Part shown: positions 32,418 through 40,907 of the stretch, one piece after another | How positions within the stretch are numbered: the first letter of the stretch is position 1 | Layout: every line of letters starts with the position of its first letter | Source of the DNA: Anaerolineales bacterium | GTDB taxonomy: Bacteria > Chloroflexota > Anaerolineae > Anaerolineales > UBA6663 | Direction: 5' to 3' | Length of the DNA: 46,559 nucleotides | Assembly: GCA_016789175.1 (NCBI GenBank) | Contig: JAEURK010000096.1 | Span: 1 to 46,559, forward strand | Position numbers and translations under genes: made by a program | The notes under the pieces: model-generated | Seen by the model: only the letters and a program-made list of their open reading frames with translations | What the model was told of the DNA's origin: nothing | Database searches by the model: none

Positions 32418-34016
32418 TCAGCGCCCCACGAAGTCAAAAGTGTTCAACATGTATTGGAACGCCTCGAGATCCCGCTGGCTGAGCAGGTTGACGGCCACGA
32501 TCACCAGCGCGCCCAGCTCACGGTCGCGCGAGGCGGCCACCATCAGCACCAGCACGTTCGGGGCGCCGGCGCAATTCTGATAGGCCACATAGCGCCCGAT
32601 GTACTTCGCGTCCTCGTACGCCTGTTGGGCGGCCTTCGAGCCGCACAGCTCCTGGAACTGCGGCTCGACGCCCTCCAGGGCCGTCTCCAGACGGTCCAGC
32701 GCTTCAGGCACGCCGCTCGTCCCGGCGAACCACAGCCCCGGCACGTCGGCGCGATCGAAGAAGCCCGCCAGATCGGGGGCCGCCAGGATCGAGGCATAGA
32801 CCCCGGTGCCCAGGTCCTGAGGCGTTATATCGCGTTCGGACCATTCAATCGGCACCGCGATCCGCAGCACGCCGGTCTCGTCGACGACCGCCTCGTAGCC
32901 GCTATATGGCGGCGTGTTGTCCGAGATGGGCAGGCTGCCAACCTGGGCGCTCAGAGCATTGGCAAACGAATAGGTGGCTTCGAGCTGGCGCCCGTTCACC
33001 TGCCCCACCAGCAGCTCCTGTTCCGCGAGCCGCAGCACCTCGATCCCGAGGACGTCGTCGGCGTGGTGGCTGCGCAGCACGTCGCAGTACTCCTCGAGCG
33101 TGCCGTTGCGAGCGAGCGTGATCCCTTCGAGCCGCGTGATCAAATCGCCGGGCACCAGGCCGGCTCGATCGGCCGGCGAACCCGACTTGACCGACGAGAC
33201 CCAGACACCCGCCAGGGTGCCGTCTTCCGAAAGCAAGGCCTGGCCGTTGATGCCGATCGAGTCGACGTCCTCGCCCTGGCGTAGCGTCTCGATGATCTCG
33301 GCCGCTTCGGCGATGCGGATGGCGAAGTTCTGATCGGTCTGGGCGTTGACGGCATAGTTGACCGCCACGACCTCGCCCCGCTCGTTGAGGAGCGGCCCGC
33401 CCGAGTTGCCGGGGTTGATGCGGGCGTCATGCTGCACGACCGAGTCGACCGAAGCCCACGAGGTGTTGGCCCGGGTGTCGGCCTTTGAGATGATGCCCGA
33501 CGTCAGCGTGAACTCGGGCTCGCCAAGGGGGAAGCCGGCCGCCCAGACCTCCGTGCCGGTCGGCAGTTCGCCGTCGTACAACGCGAGGAAGGGCAACGGC
33601 TCGTCTTTGGCATCGATCTGGACCACGGCCAGATCCCAACACTCCGAAGCGCCCAACAGGCGCGCGCCATAGCCGACACCGTCCAGCCAGACCTCGAGCC
33701 GCGCGGCGCCAGTGACGACGTGGTTGTTGGTCACCACGACGCCGTCCGGTGAGATCACAAACCCGGACCCGGCGCCGACCTGATCGGCCAGGAAGCCCTG
33801 GCTGGGGTCGACAAAGGTGCCCTCGGCCAGGATCTGCACGGTGGCCGCGCGCGCGTCGGCCGGCGTCCGCACGTCGGTGCCCGGCTCGGGCGAGGCTGAC
33901 TCGGTCGGCGCAGGTGACGTTGGCGAGGCCGGCGCCGGGCCGGCCAGGCTGCAGGCCAGGCTGCCGCTCGCCAACAACGTCGCCAATCCGATGTGGTGAA
34001 GAGTCGCTTGCGCCAT
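32418..34016 (-). CDS. HtrA-like (S1C) serine protease lipoprotein with PDZ domain, copy 1
   Basis: 532 residues. A signal peptide ends in a lipobox (LASGSLAC, Cys22), then a Pro/Thr/Ser linker to ~50. The trypsin-like domain has the triad His99 (VTNNHVV), Asp128 (SECWDLAVVQ) and Ser205 (NPGNSGGPL). A PDZ domain follows at ~265-340 (GVWVSSVKSGSPADRAGLVPGDLITRLEG). The last ~190 residues form a C-terminal domain with two cysteines (ELCGSK and YQNCAG), shared with copy 2 and not part of normal HtrA/DegP. It probably acts outside the membrane in protein quality control or processing. The neighbouring copy at 34099 aligns over the full length, so this is a tandem duplication with diverged C-terminal parts. 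Confidence 0.9.
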   Translation of the reverse strand: MAQATLHHIGLATLLASGSLACSLAGPAPASPTSPAPTESASPEPGTDVRTPADARAATVQILAEGTFVDPSQGFLADQVGAGSGFVISPDGVVVTNNHVVTGAARLEVWLDGVGYGARLLGASECWDLAVVQIDAKDEPLPFLALYDGELPTGTEVWAAGFPLGEPEFTLTSGIISKADTRANTSWASVDSVVQHDARINPGNSGGPLLNERGEVVAVNYAVNAQTDQNFAIRIAEAAEIIETLRQGEDVDSIGINGQALLSEDGTLAGVWVSSVKSGSPADRAGLVPGDLITRLEGITLARNGTLEEYCDVLRSHHADDVLGIEVLRLAEQELLVGQVNGRQLEATYSFANALSAQVGSLPISDNTPPYSGYEAVVDETGVLRIAVPIEWSERDITPQDLGTGVYASILAAPDLAGFFDRADVPGLWFAGTSGVPEALDRLETALEGVEPQFQELCGSKAAQQAYEDAKYIGRYVAYQNCAGAPNVLVLMVAASRDRELGALVIVAVNLLSQRDLEAFQYMLNTFDFVGR

Positions 34017-34044
34017 GTCTGGCCTCCGGGTCGCGGCCTAAACG

Positions 34045-34074
34045 CGGACGGCGGCGCCGGGGCGCCGCCGTCCG
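34045..34074 (-). terminator. Hairpin terminator after protease copy 2
   Basis: A 13-bp stem (CGGACGGCGGCGC / GCGCCGCCGTCCG) with loop CGGG, 25 bases beyond the stop of the gene at 34099, followed by GTTTAGG. It separates the two protease genes into different units. Confidence 0.7.
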
Positions 34075-34098
34075 TTGAAAACCGATCCGGTCTCCCGA

Positions 34099-35697
34099 TT
34101 ACGGCAGGTTGCCGCCGGTGATGACCATCGACGAGATAGCCGAGTCGAGCAGATCGAAGTCGCCGTCGGTGTACACATAGCCGATCACGTAGATCAGATA
34201 GGCCGTTTGATCCGAAGCCGGCCGCATCGAGAGCACGACGACCTGCGGGCCGTCGTCGCAGCCCGAGAACAGGTCGTACTGACCCTCGAAGTCACCGTAA
34301 GTGATGACGTCCGAACGGCCTTCGTAGGTGCTGCACTGCGGGTTGTAGACCTCGTCGCGGTACAGATCCAGGAACTGCACGTACCCGCCCAACTGCGCCA
34401 GGTCCGACGAGACACCGAACTCCACGCCGGCCTCGAAGCCGCCGTCCAGCGCCTGAATGCGGGCCACGTCGTACTCGCCGGCGAGTTGATACGTGCTGGT
34501 GTCAACTTCCGACCAGATATTGGGCAGATCCACCTGCAGCGATCCGGTGTCGTCCGAGATGGTGTAGAAGCCGCCGGGATCGACCTCGGTGCTGCCGGTG
34601 GTGTTCTCGTCGACCTGACCACCGAACGAGAACGATTGCGTCAGTTCGCGACCGTTGAGTTGGCCTTCGAGCACTTCGCTGGTGGCGAAGCGCAGCACGC
34701 TGATGCTCAGGGTCGAGCCGGCGTCATGGCTGCGCAGGATGTCGCAATAGTCGGTCATCGCGCCGCCACGCCCGACCGAGACGCCTTCCATCTCGATGAT
34801 GATGTCGCCGCCCGAAATCCCGGTGCGATCCGCGGCCGAACCCGACTTGACCGACGAGACCCAGATGCCCTGGATGCTGCCGTCCTCCGACATCACGGCC
34901 TGGCCGTTGATGCCGATCGAGTCGACGTCGATGCCGTCGGTCAGCTGCTCGATCACGTCCTGCGCGTCCTGAAGCATGATCGCGAAGTTCTGGTCGGTGC
35001 TGGCATTGCCGGCGTAGTTGACACCGACGACCTGCCCGTCCTCATTGATGAGCGGGCCGCCCGAGTTGCCGGGGTTGATGCGGGCGTCATGCTGCACGAC
35101 CGAGTCGACCGAGGCCCAGTTCGACTCGCCGTCCGCGTTCTCCTTCGAGATGATGCCACGCGTCAGCGTGAATTCGGGGTCGCCGAGCGGGAAGCCGGCC
35201 GAGTACACCTCGGTGCCGACCGAGATACCGCCCTCGTAAGGCTCCATGAACGGCAGGTCCTCGCCGTCGATCTGGATGACGGCCAGATCCCAGCACTCGG
35301 AAGCGCCGAGCACCTTGGCGCGGTACTCTTCGCCGTTCAGATAAACCTTGAGGCGGGCCGAGCCGGTCACGACGTGGTTGTTGGTCACGGCCAGGCCGTC
35401 CGACGAAATCAGGAACCCGGAGCCCGCGCCGACGGCGTTGGCCTGGAAGCCCTCGGCCGGATCGACGAAGCTGCCTTCGGCCAGGATCTGGATGGTCGCG
35501 TTCTCGGCGTCCTCCCAGCTGTTGATGGCGCCGCCCGAGCTTTGCGGCTCGGCGGTCGGCTGCTCCGAGCTCTCGGTCGGCTTGGGCGCCTCGGTGGGAT
35601 CGTCGCCGCCCGTGTTTCCGCCGATGCCGCAGGCCATACTGGCCAGCGTCAGTGCGGTCAGGGCCGACAAGATCCGGAACGTCGGTTTTTTGATCAT
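34099..35697 (-). CDS. HtrA-like (S1C) serine protease lipoprotein with PDZ domain, copy 2
   Basis: 532 residues, the same length and architecture as copy 1. Lipobox LTLASMAC (Cys23), then an acidic Thr/Pro/Ser linker. The triad is His108 (VTNNHVV), Asp138 (SECWDLAVIQ) and Ser212 (NPGNSGGPL), the PDZ has GIWVSSVKSGSAADRTGISGGDIIIEMEG, and the C-terminal domain carries the two cysteines (NPQCST, FSGCDDG). Ribosome site AGGAG before ATG 35697. The protease and PDZ parts are very similar between copies, while the signal, linker and C-terminal domain have diverged. This suggests different partners or substrates rather than simple dosage. Confidence 0.9.
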   Translation of the reverse strand: MIKKPTFRILSALTALTLASMACGIGGNTGGDDPTEAPKPTESSEQPTAEPQSSGGAINSWEDAENATIQILAEGSFVDPAEGFQANAVGAGSGFLISSDGLAVTNNHVVTGSARLKVYLNGEEYRAKVLGASECWDLAVIQIDGEDLPFMEPYEGGISVGTEVYSAGFPLGDPEFTLTRGIISKENADGESNWASVDSVVQHDARINPGNSGGPLINEDGQVVGVNYAGNASTDQNFAIMLQDAQDVIEQLTDGIDVDSIGINGQAVMSEDGSIQGIWVSSVKSGSAADRTGISGGDIIIEMEGVSVGRGGAMTDYCDILRSHDAGSTLSISVLRFATSEVLEGQLNGRELTQSFSFGGQVDENTTGSTEVDPGGFYTISDDTGSLQVDLPNIWSEVDTSTYQLAGEYDVARIQALDGGFEAGVEFGVSSDLAQLGGYVQFLDLYRDEVYNPQCSTYEGRSDVITYGDFEGQYDLFSGCDDGPQVVVLSMRPASDQTAYLIYVIGYVYTDGDFDLLDSAISSMVITGGNLP

Positions 35698-35763
35698 GGC
35701 GTTACTCCTGTGTGTCGAAACAAAGCGTCTGCGATGTTGGACGTCAATTGAAATGGGTGTGGG

Positions 35764-36147
35764 TCACAAACCGGGTAACATGACCAGGGCCGTTTCGGTC
35801 GCCCGGAGGGCGATGCCGGCCAGAAATATGCTCATGGCAAAGTAGTACAGGGCTTCCAGACGCGAATCGCGTCCGCGTGTGATGGCGTACAGCCCGGGCA
35901 GGCTGATGATGTTGACAACGCCGTAGAGGTAATGCACCCATCCCCGCGCCGGTTCTCCACCCTGTAAGGACAAGATCACGCCCACGATCGTCTGAGCCAG
36001 GAAGAGCAGCTCCGCGATCACCAAAGCCCCGAAGAAACCAGGGGTCAAGGATTGGTTTCGGATGAAGATCAGTAAACTGTAACCGGCGATAAGCAGGCTG
36101 AAGATCAAGCACGCATTGGCCAGACCATTGTGGACCTGGATGAGCAT
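35764..36147 (-). CDS. Small integral membrane protein, four helices
   Basis: 127 residues with four predicted transmembrane stretches: ANACLIFSLLIAGYSLLIFI, GALVIAELLFLAQTIVGVIL, WVHYLYGVVNIISLPGLYAI and LYYFAMSIFLAGIALRATETALVML. The N-terminal HNGLAN and loop GGEPARGWVHYLYG give histidines near the membrane face; heme or metal binding is possible but unproven. I do not recognise a characterised family. It lies 66 bases upstream of the protease copy 2 gene on the same strand and might be co-transcribed. Confidence 0.75.
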   Translation of the reverse strand: MLIQVHNGLANACLIFSLLIAGYSLLIFIRNQSLTPGFFGALVIAELLFLAQTIVGVILSLQGGEPARGWVHYLYGVVNIISLPGLYAITRGRDSRLEALYYFAMSIFLAGIALRATETALVMLPGL

Positions 36148-36389
36148 GGGCTCCGGAGGGCGGCTGAAAACGCGACGTCCCTGTCGCTGCCGATTGTACC
36201 ATTCTGACCCCTCCCTTCCCGCGTTGTCGCTTGATCCAGACCGATGCGTCTTAACGCGCGGTGCTCCTCATTTATAACCTTCCCGGCGTCCCGGGTGCAC
36301 GGGATATCGCGCCCAACTTGGCGGGATTTAGGTCCCGTTTAGGCCGCCCACCGCAAGCGAGCGCAGCGCCTGGCTGGAGGGACGACCCA

Positions 36390-37343
36390 CTAGCGCTGAT
36401 GGCGTAGCCGCCACACCAAGCCGACCGGGTAGCCCAGCATCTTGGCGACATCGCCCGTGAAAAGGATCACAGGTAGCCAGGCCAGAAGTGCCAGACGCTC
36501 GAACATCGAGTTCCGCTGCCAGATCCGTTGCAGCCGCCGGACAGCCCGACTGACGTAGAGCGCGCCTGCGACCACGCCTAGCACCGCCACCCCCGGGCCG
36601 AACCAGGCTGTGCCCACGACCAGCGCGGGCAGGCCCAAAAGGTAGGTGGCATACCGGATGAGGTGTCGGCGCAGAAACAGCCCGGCCTTGCCGTCACCCC
36701 GCGCATAGCGGAAATACTGGTGGTAGAACGACTCCAGGCTCTGCCGTGGTCGAAACGAGACGCAGGCTCGGGGCGCAAAGGTAAACGGTCCGCGAGCTGC
36801 GCAGACCCGCAGGTCGAAGATCAGATCCTCGCAGTAGTCCAACCACTCGGGATAGCCGCCAGCCTGTTCCCACACCGCCTTGCGGAAGGCTACGCTGCGA
36901 CTGGAGGGTAGGAAGGTTCTCGGCCGGATCTCGTCGACGTCGGGCAAGGTCGCAGCGCCCAGGGCGGTCTCGAACACGGTCCGTGGATCGGACACAAAGA
37001 AGCCGGCCACATGCATGACCGCAGCGTCGGCGAACGGCGCGACCAGGTGCTCGAGCCAATCCGGCGGGAGGCGCACACCGGCGTCGGTCACGGCGATGAC
37101 GTCCCCGGTAGCGGCCCCGATCGCGGCGTTGCGTCCCTGTGAGATGTTGGCGCCCGGTCGAACCACGATGCGCAACGGCAAATACGCTTCACTCGCGCGC
37201 AGCAATTCAACACTGCCGTCGCGAGAGCCGCCGTCCACGATGACGATCTCGTCGGCCGGTCGGGTCTGGGCCATCAAGGTCTCGAGCACAGCCGGCAGGC
37301 TGGCGGCCTCGTTCAGAACGGTCATCACCAGGGAAACGCGCAT
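36390..37343 (-). CDS. Family 2 glycosyltransferase, membrane-associated
   Basis: 317 residues: MRVSLVMTVLNEAASLPAVLETLMAQTRPADEIVIVDGGSRDGS (GT-A nucleotide site, DGGSRDGS), NAAIGAATGDVIAVTDAGVRLPPDWLEHL (the metal-binding DxD position is TDAG), SRSVAFRKAVWEQAGGYPEWLDYCEDLIFDLRV (ED acid pair) and SFYHQYFRYARGDG. Two C-terminal hydrophobic segments (PALVVGTAWFGPGVAVLGVVAGAL and LALLAWLPVILFTG) would hold it at the membrane. I start at ATG 37343, not at the earlier ATG codons, because an extended -10 (TGC-TATGAT) ends 8 bases upstream. The 240 bases beyond its stop contain only weak hairpins and no gene. Confidence 0.88.
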   Translation of the reverse strand: MRVSLVMTVLNEAASLPAVLETLMAQTRPADEIVIVDGGSRDGSVELLRASEAYLPLRIVVRPGANISQGRNAAIGAATGDVIAVTDAGVRLPPDWLEHLVAPFADAAVMHVAGFFVSDPRTVFETALGAATLPDVDEIRPRTFLPSSRSVAFRKAVWEQAGGYPEWLDYCEDLIFDLRVCAARGPFTFAPRACVSFRPRQSLESFYHQYFRYARGDGKAGLFLRRHLIRYATYLLGLPALVVGTAWFGPGVAVLGVVAGALYVSRAVRRLQRIWQRNSMFERLALLAWLPVILFTGDVAKMLGYPVGLVWRLRHQR

Positions 37344-37350
37344 GGGGGCG

Positions 37351-37373
37351 ATCATAGCACCGGCTGGTATCAT
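37351..37373. promoter_or_regulatory. Back-to-back extended -10 promoters for GT2 (-) and rlmD-like (+) genes
   Basis: Plus strand: TGG-TATCAT (-10 at 37368-37373), start codon at 37380. Minus strand: TGC-TATGAT (-10 at 37351-37356), start codon at 37343. Both start codons lie 6-7 bases beyond the -10, so both transcripts would be leaderless or nearly so. Confidence 0.55.
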
Positions 37374-37379
37374 CACCGC

Positions 37380-38594
37380 ATGCTCAACCTCACAATCACG
37401 GCCCTCTCACACTCCGGCGACGGCATCGCCCACGCCGAGGGCCGCACCGTGTTCGTGCCCGGCGCGCTGCCCGGCGAGACCGTGTCCGTGGAGATCACGC
37501 AGACCAAAAAGGAAGTCGCCCGGGCCCGCCTGGTGGAGGTGGTCGACCCGGCCCTGGAGCGGATCCAGCCGCCCTGCCCGGTCTTCAACGTCTGCGGCGG
37601 CTGCCAGTTGCAGCACCTCGGCTACCTCGACCAATTGCGGTTCAAAGAGAATCAGGTCCGGGTCCAGCTGCGCCGCCTGGCGCGCCTGGACGACCCGCCG
37701 GTGCGCCCGATCGTGCCGGCGCCGGAGCCCTTCGGTTATCGCAACCAGATCCAGTGGTCGCTGACCGCGGACGGCGGGCTCGGCCTGCGCGGCCAGGGCA
37801 CACACGATGTCGTGCCGGTGGAGGCCTGCCTGATCGCCCACCCGGCCATCAACGCCGCACGCGCGCGCCTGGTGCTTGAGCCGGATGCCGGCCTGGAGCG
37901 CCTCACCATCCGCGTCGATGAGACCGGCGATCCGCTCCTGGTGCTCGAGCCCGAGGAGGAGACGCCCGAGGTCAGCCTGGATCTGGCGCTGGCTGCAGCG
38001 GTGTTCCGACCGGATGGGACCACGTTCGCGCTGGCCGAACGCGACTGGCTCGAGATCGAGGTCCTGGGCCGACCCTTCCGCGTTTCGGCCGGCAGCTTCT
38101 TTCAGGTCAATCTGGCTCAGGCCGAGCGCCTGATCGCGCTTGTGCTCGAGGCACTCGATCCGCACCCGGACGATGTGGTGCTCGACCTGTTCTGCGGCGT
38201 CGGCTTGTTCACAGCGTTTGTGGCGCCGCATGTCTCAGCCGTGGTTGGGGTCGAGTCCTATGCCCCGGCCGTCGACGATGCCGCAATCAACCTGGACGCC
38301 AGCGACAACGTGTCGCTGTATCTGGGCGCTGTCGAAGAGATCCTGCCCGCGCTCGCGGCCCGCCCCACGGCCGTGGTGCTCGACCCGCCCCGCGCCGGCC
38401 TGGCCGCCGAGGCCGCCGAGGCGCTGGCCGCCACGGGCGCCACCCGCATCGCCTACGTTTCCTGCGATCCGGCCACCCTGGCCCGCGACGTTGCCCGTCT
38501 GGCCCGCCACGGCTACCGGCTGGCCTGGGCTCAACCGGTCGACATGTTCCCGCAGACCTTTCACATCGAGACCGTGGCGTTGTTGGTCAAGTGA
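37380..38594 (+). CDS. rlmD: 23S rRNA (uracil-5-)-methyltransferase, RlmD/RumA-type
   Basis: 404 residues. An N-terminal TRAM domain (NLTITALSHSGDGIAHAEGRTVFVPGALPGE) is followed by an Fe-S cluster set Cys66, Cys72, Cys75 (CPVFNVCGGC) and Cys150 (VEAC). Next comes the SAM-binding Rossmann domain with SAGSFFQVN, VVLDLFCGVGLFTA and DPPRAGL, and the catalytic cysteine in YVSCDPATLARD. It methylates a uridine C5 in rRNA (U1939-type) or possibly tRNA; TrmA/RlmC/RlmD cannot be told apart with certainty, though the Fe-S motif favours RlmD. Transcribed from the 36-base divergent promoter region shared with the GT2 gene. Confidence 0.88.
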   Translation: MLNLTITALSHSGDGIAHAEGRTVFVPGALPGETVSVEITQTKKEVARARLVEVVDPALERIQPPCPVFNVCGGCQLQHLGYLDQLRFKENQVRVQLRRLARLDDPPVRPIVPAPEPFGYRNQIQWSLTADGGLGLRGQGTHDVVPVEACLIAHPAINAARARLVLEPDAGLERLTIRVDETGDPLLVLEPEEETPEVSLDLALAAAVFRPDGTTFALAERDWLEIEVLGRPFRVSAGSFFQVNLAQAERLIALVLEALDPHPDDVVLDLFCGVGLFTAFVAPHVSAVVGVESYAPAVDDAAINLDASDNVSLYLGAVEEILPALAARPTAVVLDPPRAGLAAEAAEALAATGATRIAYVSCDPATLARDVARLARHGYRLAWAQPVDMFPQTFHIETVALLVK

Positions 38595-38608
38595 TCGTGG
38601 GTATAATC
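38581..38608 (+). promoter_or_regulatory. Promoter of the response-regulator gene
   Basis: TTGTTG (38581-38586), 16-base spacer, TATAAT (38603-38608), overlapping the end of the rlmD coding region. The start codon at 38616 is 8 bases after the -10, which implies a leaderless mRNA. Confidence 0.6.
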
Positions 38609-38615
38609 CCTCCTG

Positions 38616-39227
38616 ATGCCCTCCGCGAAAATCCTGGTTGTAGAAGACATCGACAGCGTGCGTGACGTCACCGTGCTCCAGCTCAGGGCCATGGGCTTTG
38701 AGGTGATCGAGGCTCGTGACGGTGCCGAGGCGCTGGACCTGATCGAGCGCGAGTCGCCGGCCGTCATCGTGTCCGACATCCTGATGCCGCGCATGGACGG
38801 CTTCGCGCTGGCTCAGCGGCTGCGCACTACGGCCACGACGGCGGATCTGCCGATCATTTTCCTTTCGGCTACCTACGTGTCGATGGAGGATGAGCACTTC
38901 GCGCTCAACCTCGGCGCCCTGCGTTTCCTGCCCAAGCCGGCCGAGACCGAGGCGTTGTCGCAGGCGGTCCACGAAGCATTGGCCACCCATGCCGCCAAGA
39001 ATCCGCCGCTGACCGACCGTGAGTTCTACGTCGGCTACCGCCAACGGCTCAAGTCGAAACTCCAACAGAAGCAGCAGCAGTTGACGCGCACGCGCCAACA
39101 ACTCGATCTCGTGCCCGAGGCCCAGCGCGAGACCTACCGCCACATGTTGGCCGACATCCAGGTGCAGTACGACGAGCTCCAGCACGAGCTGGACGTGCTC
39201 TCCAAAGCCTTGCAAATCTCAGAATGA
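38616..39227 (+). CDS. Response regulator with coiled-coil C-terminus
   Basis: 203 residues. A receiver domain (KILVVEDIDSVRD, phospho-acceptor Asp54 in VSDILMPRMDG, IIFLSAT, FLPKP) fills residues 1-125. The C-terminal part has no DNA-binding or enzymatic domain: a short linker NPPLTDREFYVGYRQRL, then a Gln/Arg-rich helical stretch (KSKLQQKQQQLTRTRQQLDLV) and a second helix (YRHMLADIQVQYDELQHELDVL), probably a coiled coil. It may act by protein contact. Its stop overlaps the next gene's ATG (ATGA), so signalling and that exported protein are coupled. No kinase is adjacent; the sensor kinase at 41.4 kb is a possible partner but of the NarL type. Confidence 0.85.
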   Translation: MPSAKILVVEDIDSVRDVTVLQLRAMGFEVIEARDGAEALDLIERESPAVIVSDILMPRMDGFALAQRLRTTATTADLPIIFLSATYVSMEDEHFALNLGALRFLPKPAETEALSQAVHEALATHAAKNPPLTDREFYVGYRQRLKSKLQQKQQQLTRTRQQLDLVPEAQRETYRHMLADIQVQYDELQHELDVLSKALQISE

Positions 39228-39970
39228 TCTCGCGCCGCGCGTTCCTGAAGATCGGGGCCGTCGTGGGCGGGGCGATGACGGCTGCCCTGCTCGCGGACCC
39301 GACCGGATGGGCGCGCCTGGCGCCCGAAGACGCGCGCCTGGCCCGAGAGGGCTGGGGCCTGGGCGCCCTTCTGGCCCCGGCCGACCACGTTGCGTGGTTG
39401 ATCCAGACCGGTGCGCTGACGCATTTGGCGGGCACCCCCAACCGACCGCATGACCCCGAAGGCCGCTACTCCGTGCCCTTTCGCCTGCGCGGCCTGACCG
39501 TGCGCCATCTGTCCGGGTCGGAGCGCCCCGCGCTGGCCGACCTGCAGCGCCGATCGGTCATCTGGCCCGATGACGCCCGGGCCGCCATGGCTGCCGCCCT
39601 GCTTGCCCTGGGTCGTTCGCCCAATGCCGTCGAGGCCGCGTCGCTGTCCGCCGGTGAGCGCTGGTTGCGGGCCGCTCGTCCACGCGTCGCGGTCGAAGCC
39701 TGGCTCGCTCACCCGCCCCGCCTCGCCTGGCAGGACTTGCGCCAGGCCGACTTTCGAGCGCCCCGTGAGGGTCTGATCGTGTCCGAGTGGGATTGGGTCA
39801 TCCTGGCGCAGGCGCCGGCTCCCCACCTGGCCGAGGACTTCATTCGCCGCCAGATCAGCACCTGGCAGAAGCCGCCGGCCGACGCGATCGCGTTGGCCGC
39901 CCTGCCCGCTACAGCCTCTTTCGAGATCTGCCGGATCTTCGAGCGTGTCGCCGTCAGGCCAGCGGCCTGA
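39224..39970 (+). CDS. Tat-signal protein, possibly a reduced PotD-like binding protein
   Basis: 248 residues with a clear twin-arginine signal (ISRRAFLKIGAVVGGAMTAALLA). The following segment LLAPADHVAWLIQTGALTHLAGTPNRPHDPEGRYSVPFRL resembles the PotD-type polyamine-binding region 'ix(r)GLLxPLDxxxIPN...DP...YSVPy', but the usual ~350-residue two-lobed protein is not complete. The family is therefore uncertain. The C-terminal half (WQDLRQADFRAPREGLIVSEWDWVILAQAP, FIRRQISTWQKPP) is Trp-rich. Translationally coupled to the response regulator by a 4-base overlap. It could be an exported sensor or ligand-binding protein; no transport genes follow. Confidence 0.6.
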   Translation: MISRRAFLKIGAVVGGAMTAALLADPTGWARLAPEDARLAREGWGLGALLAPADHVAWLIQTGALTHLAGTPNRPHDPEGRYSVPFRLRGLTVRHLSGSERPALADLQRRSVIWPDDARAAMAAALLALGRSPNAVEAASLSAGERWLRAARPRVAVEAWLAHPPRLAWQDLRQADFRAPREGLIVSEWDWVILAQAPAPHLAEDFIRRQISTWQKPPADAIALAALPATASFEICRIFERVAVRPAA

Positions 39971-39999
39971 GGCGATTCTCCCGTTTCAACAGGAATCCT

Positions 40000-40767
40000 A
40001 TGCTGAACATCGTCAGTGACATCGCGCGCGCCGCCGGCGCCGTCGTGCGCGCCGGATATGGCCGCGCCAATCGGATCGAGTTCAAGGGCGAGGTGGACCT
40101 CGTGACCGAGATCGACCAGCGCTCCGAAGCCTTGATCCTCGAGCGCGTGCGCGCGGCGTTCCCGGACCATGCCGTGTACGCGGAAGAGAGCGGACGTTCG
40201 GGCTCGCACGACTTCGAGTGGCTGATCGATCCGCTCGATGGCACTACCAACTACGCCCACGCCATCCCATGTTTTTCGGTTTCGATCGGGCTCGCCCACC
40301 AGGGCCGGATGGTGCTCGGCGTGGTCTACGACCCCTTGCGCGACGAATTGTTTGCGGCCGAGGCCGGCCGGGGCGCCACCCGCAACGGCGAACCGATCCA
40401 GGTCGCGGCTCAGACCGAACTGGGGCGATCGCTGCTGACGACGGGCTTTCCCTACGACGTTCGCACCAGCCCGATCAACAACTTTCGCGAGTGGGAGCTG
40501 TTCTACAAGCGCAGCCAGGGAGTCCGGCGCCCGGGTTCGGCCGCGCTCGACTGCTGCTACGTGGCGTGCGGCCGCTTCGACGGGTACTGGGAGTACAAAG
40601 TGGCGCCCTATGACGTCGCGGCCGGCGTGTTGATCGCGCAGGAAGCCGGGGCCGTGATCACCACAGTCACGGGGGAGCCCTTCACGCTCCCGTCCGCCTC
40701 GATCCTCATGGCGAACCCGGATGTGCATCGCCAGATGTTGGCGGTTCTGGAGGAAGCCCGCCGCTGA
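40000..40767 (+). CDS. suhB: Inositol-1-monophosphatase family protein (SuhB-like)
   Basis: 255 residues: SDIARAAGAVVRAGYG, EFKGEVDLVTEIDQRSEALI, YAEESGRSGSHDFEWLIDPLDGTTNYAH (metal site Glu-Glu and DPLDGT), PCFSVSIGLAHQG, GVVYDPLRDELFAAEAGRGATRNG and YWEYKVAPYDVAAGVLIAQEAGA (second metal site Asp). All Mg-binding residues of the family are present. Substrate may be inositol phosphate, or another small phosphate such as PAP or fructose bisphosphate; not decidable here. I start at ATG 40000 behind AGGA; the longer frame upstream overlaps the preceding gene. Confidence 0.92.
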   Translation: MLNIVSDIARAAGAVVRAGYGRANRIEFKGEVDLVTEIDQRSEALILERVRAAFPDHAVYAEESGRSGSHDFEWLIDPLDGTTNYAHAIPCFSVSIGLAHQGRMVLGVVYDPLRDELFAAEAGRGATRNGEPIQVAAQTELGRSLLTTGFPYDVRTSPINNFREWELFYKRSQGVRRPGSAALDCCYVACGRFDGYWEYKVAPYDVAAGVLIAQEAGAVITTVTGEPFTLPSASILMANPDVHRQMLAVLEEARR

Positions 40768-40842
40768 CCGCCACCGACGACCGGGGCGAAACTTCAGGCG
40801 ACGGGCGCGCAGTTGCCACGCGCAAAAGCGCCAATCAATCGC

Positions 40843-40871
40843 TTGCGCCGGGTCTGCAACTGCGCTATGCT
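40843..40871 (+). promoter_or_regulatory. Sigma-70 promoter of the DUF4177-like gene
   Basis: TTGCGC (40843-40848), 17-base spacer, TATGCT (40866-40871), followed by a CGGAGG ribosome site and ATG at 40908. Confidence 0.55.
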
Positions 40872-40907
40872 GGACGCCGATCCTGCCACATTTCATTCGG
40901 AGGCACC

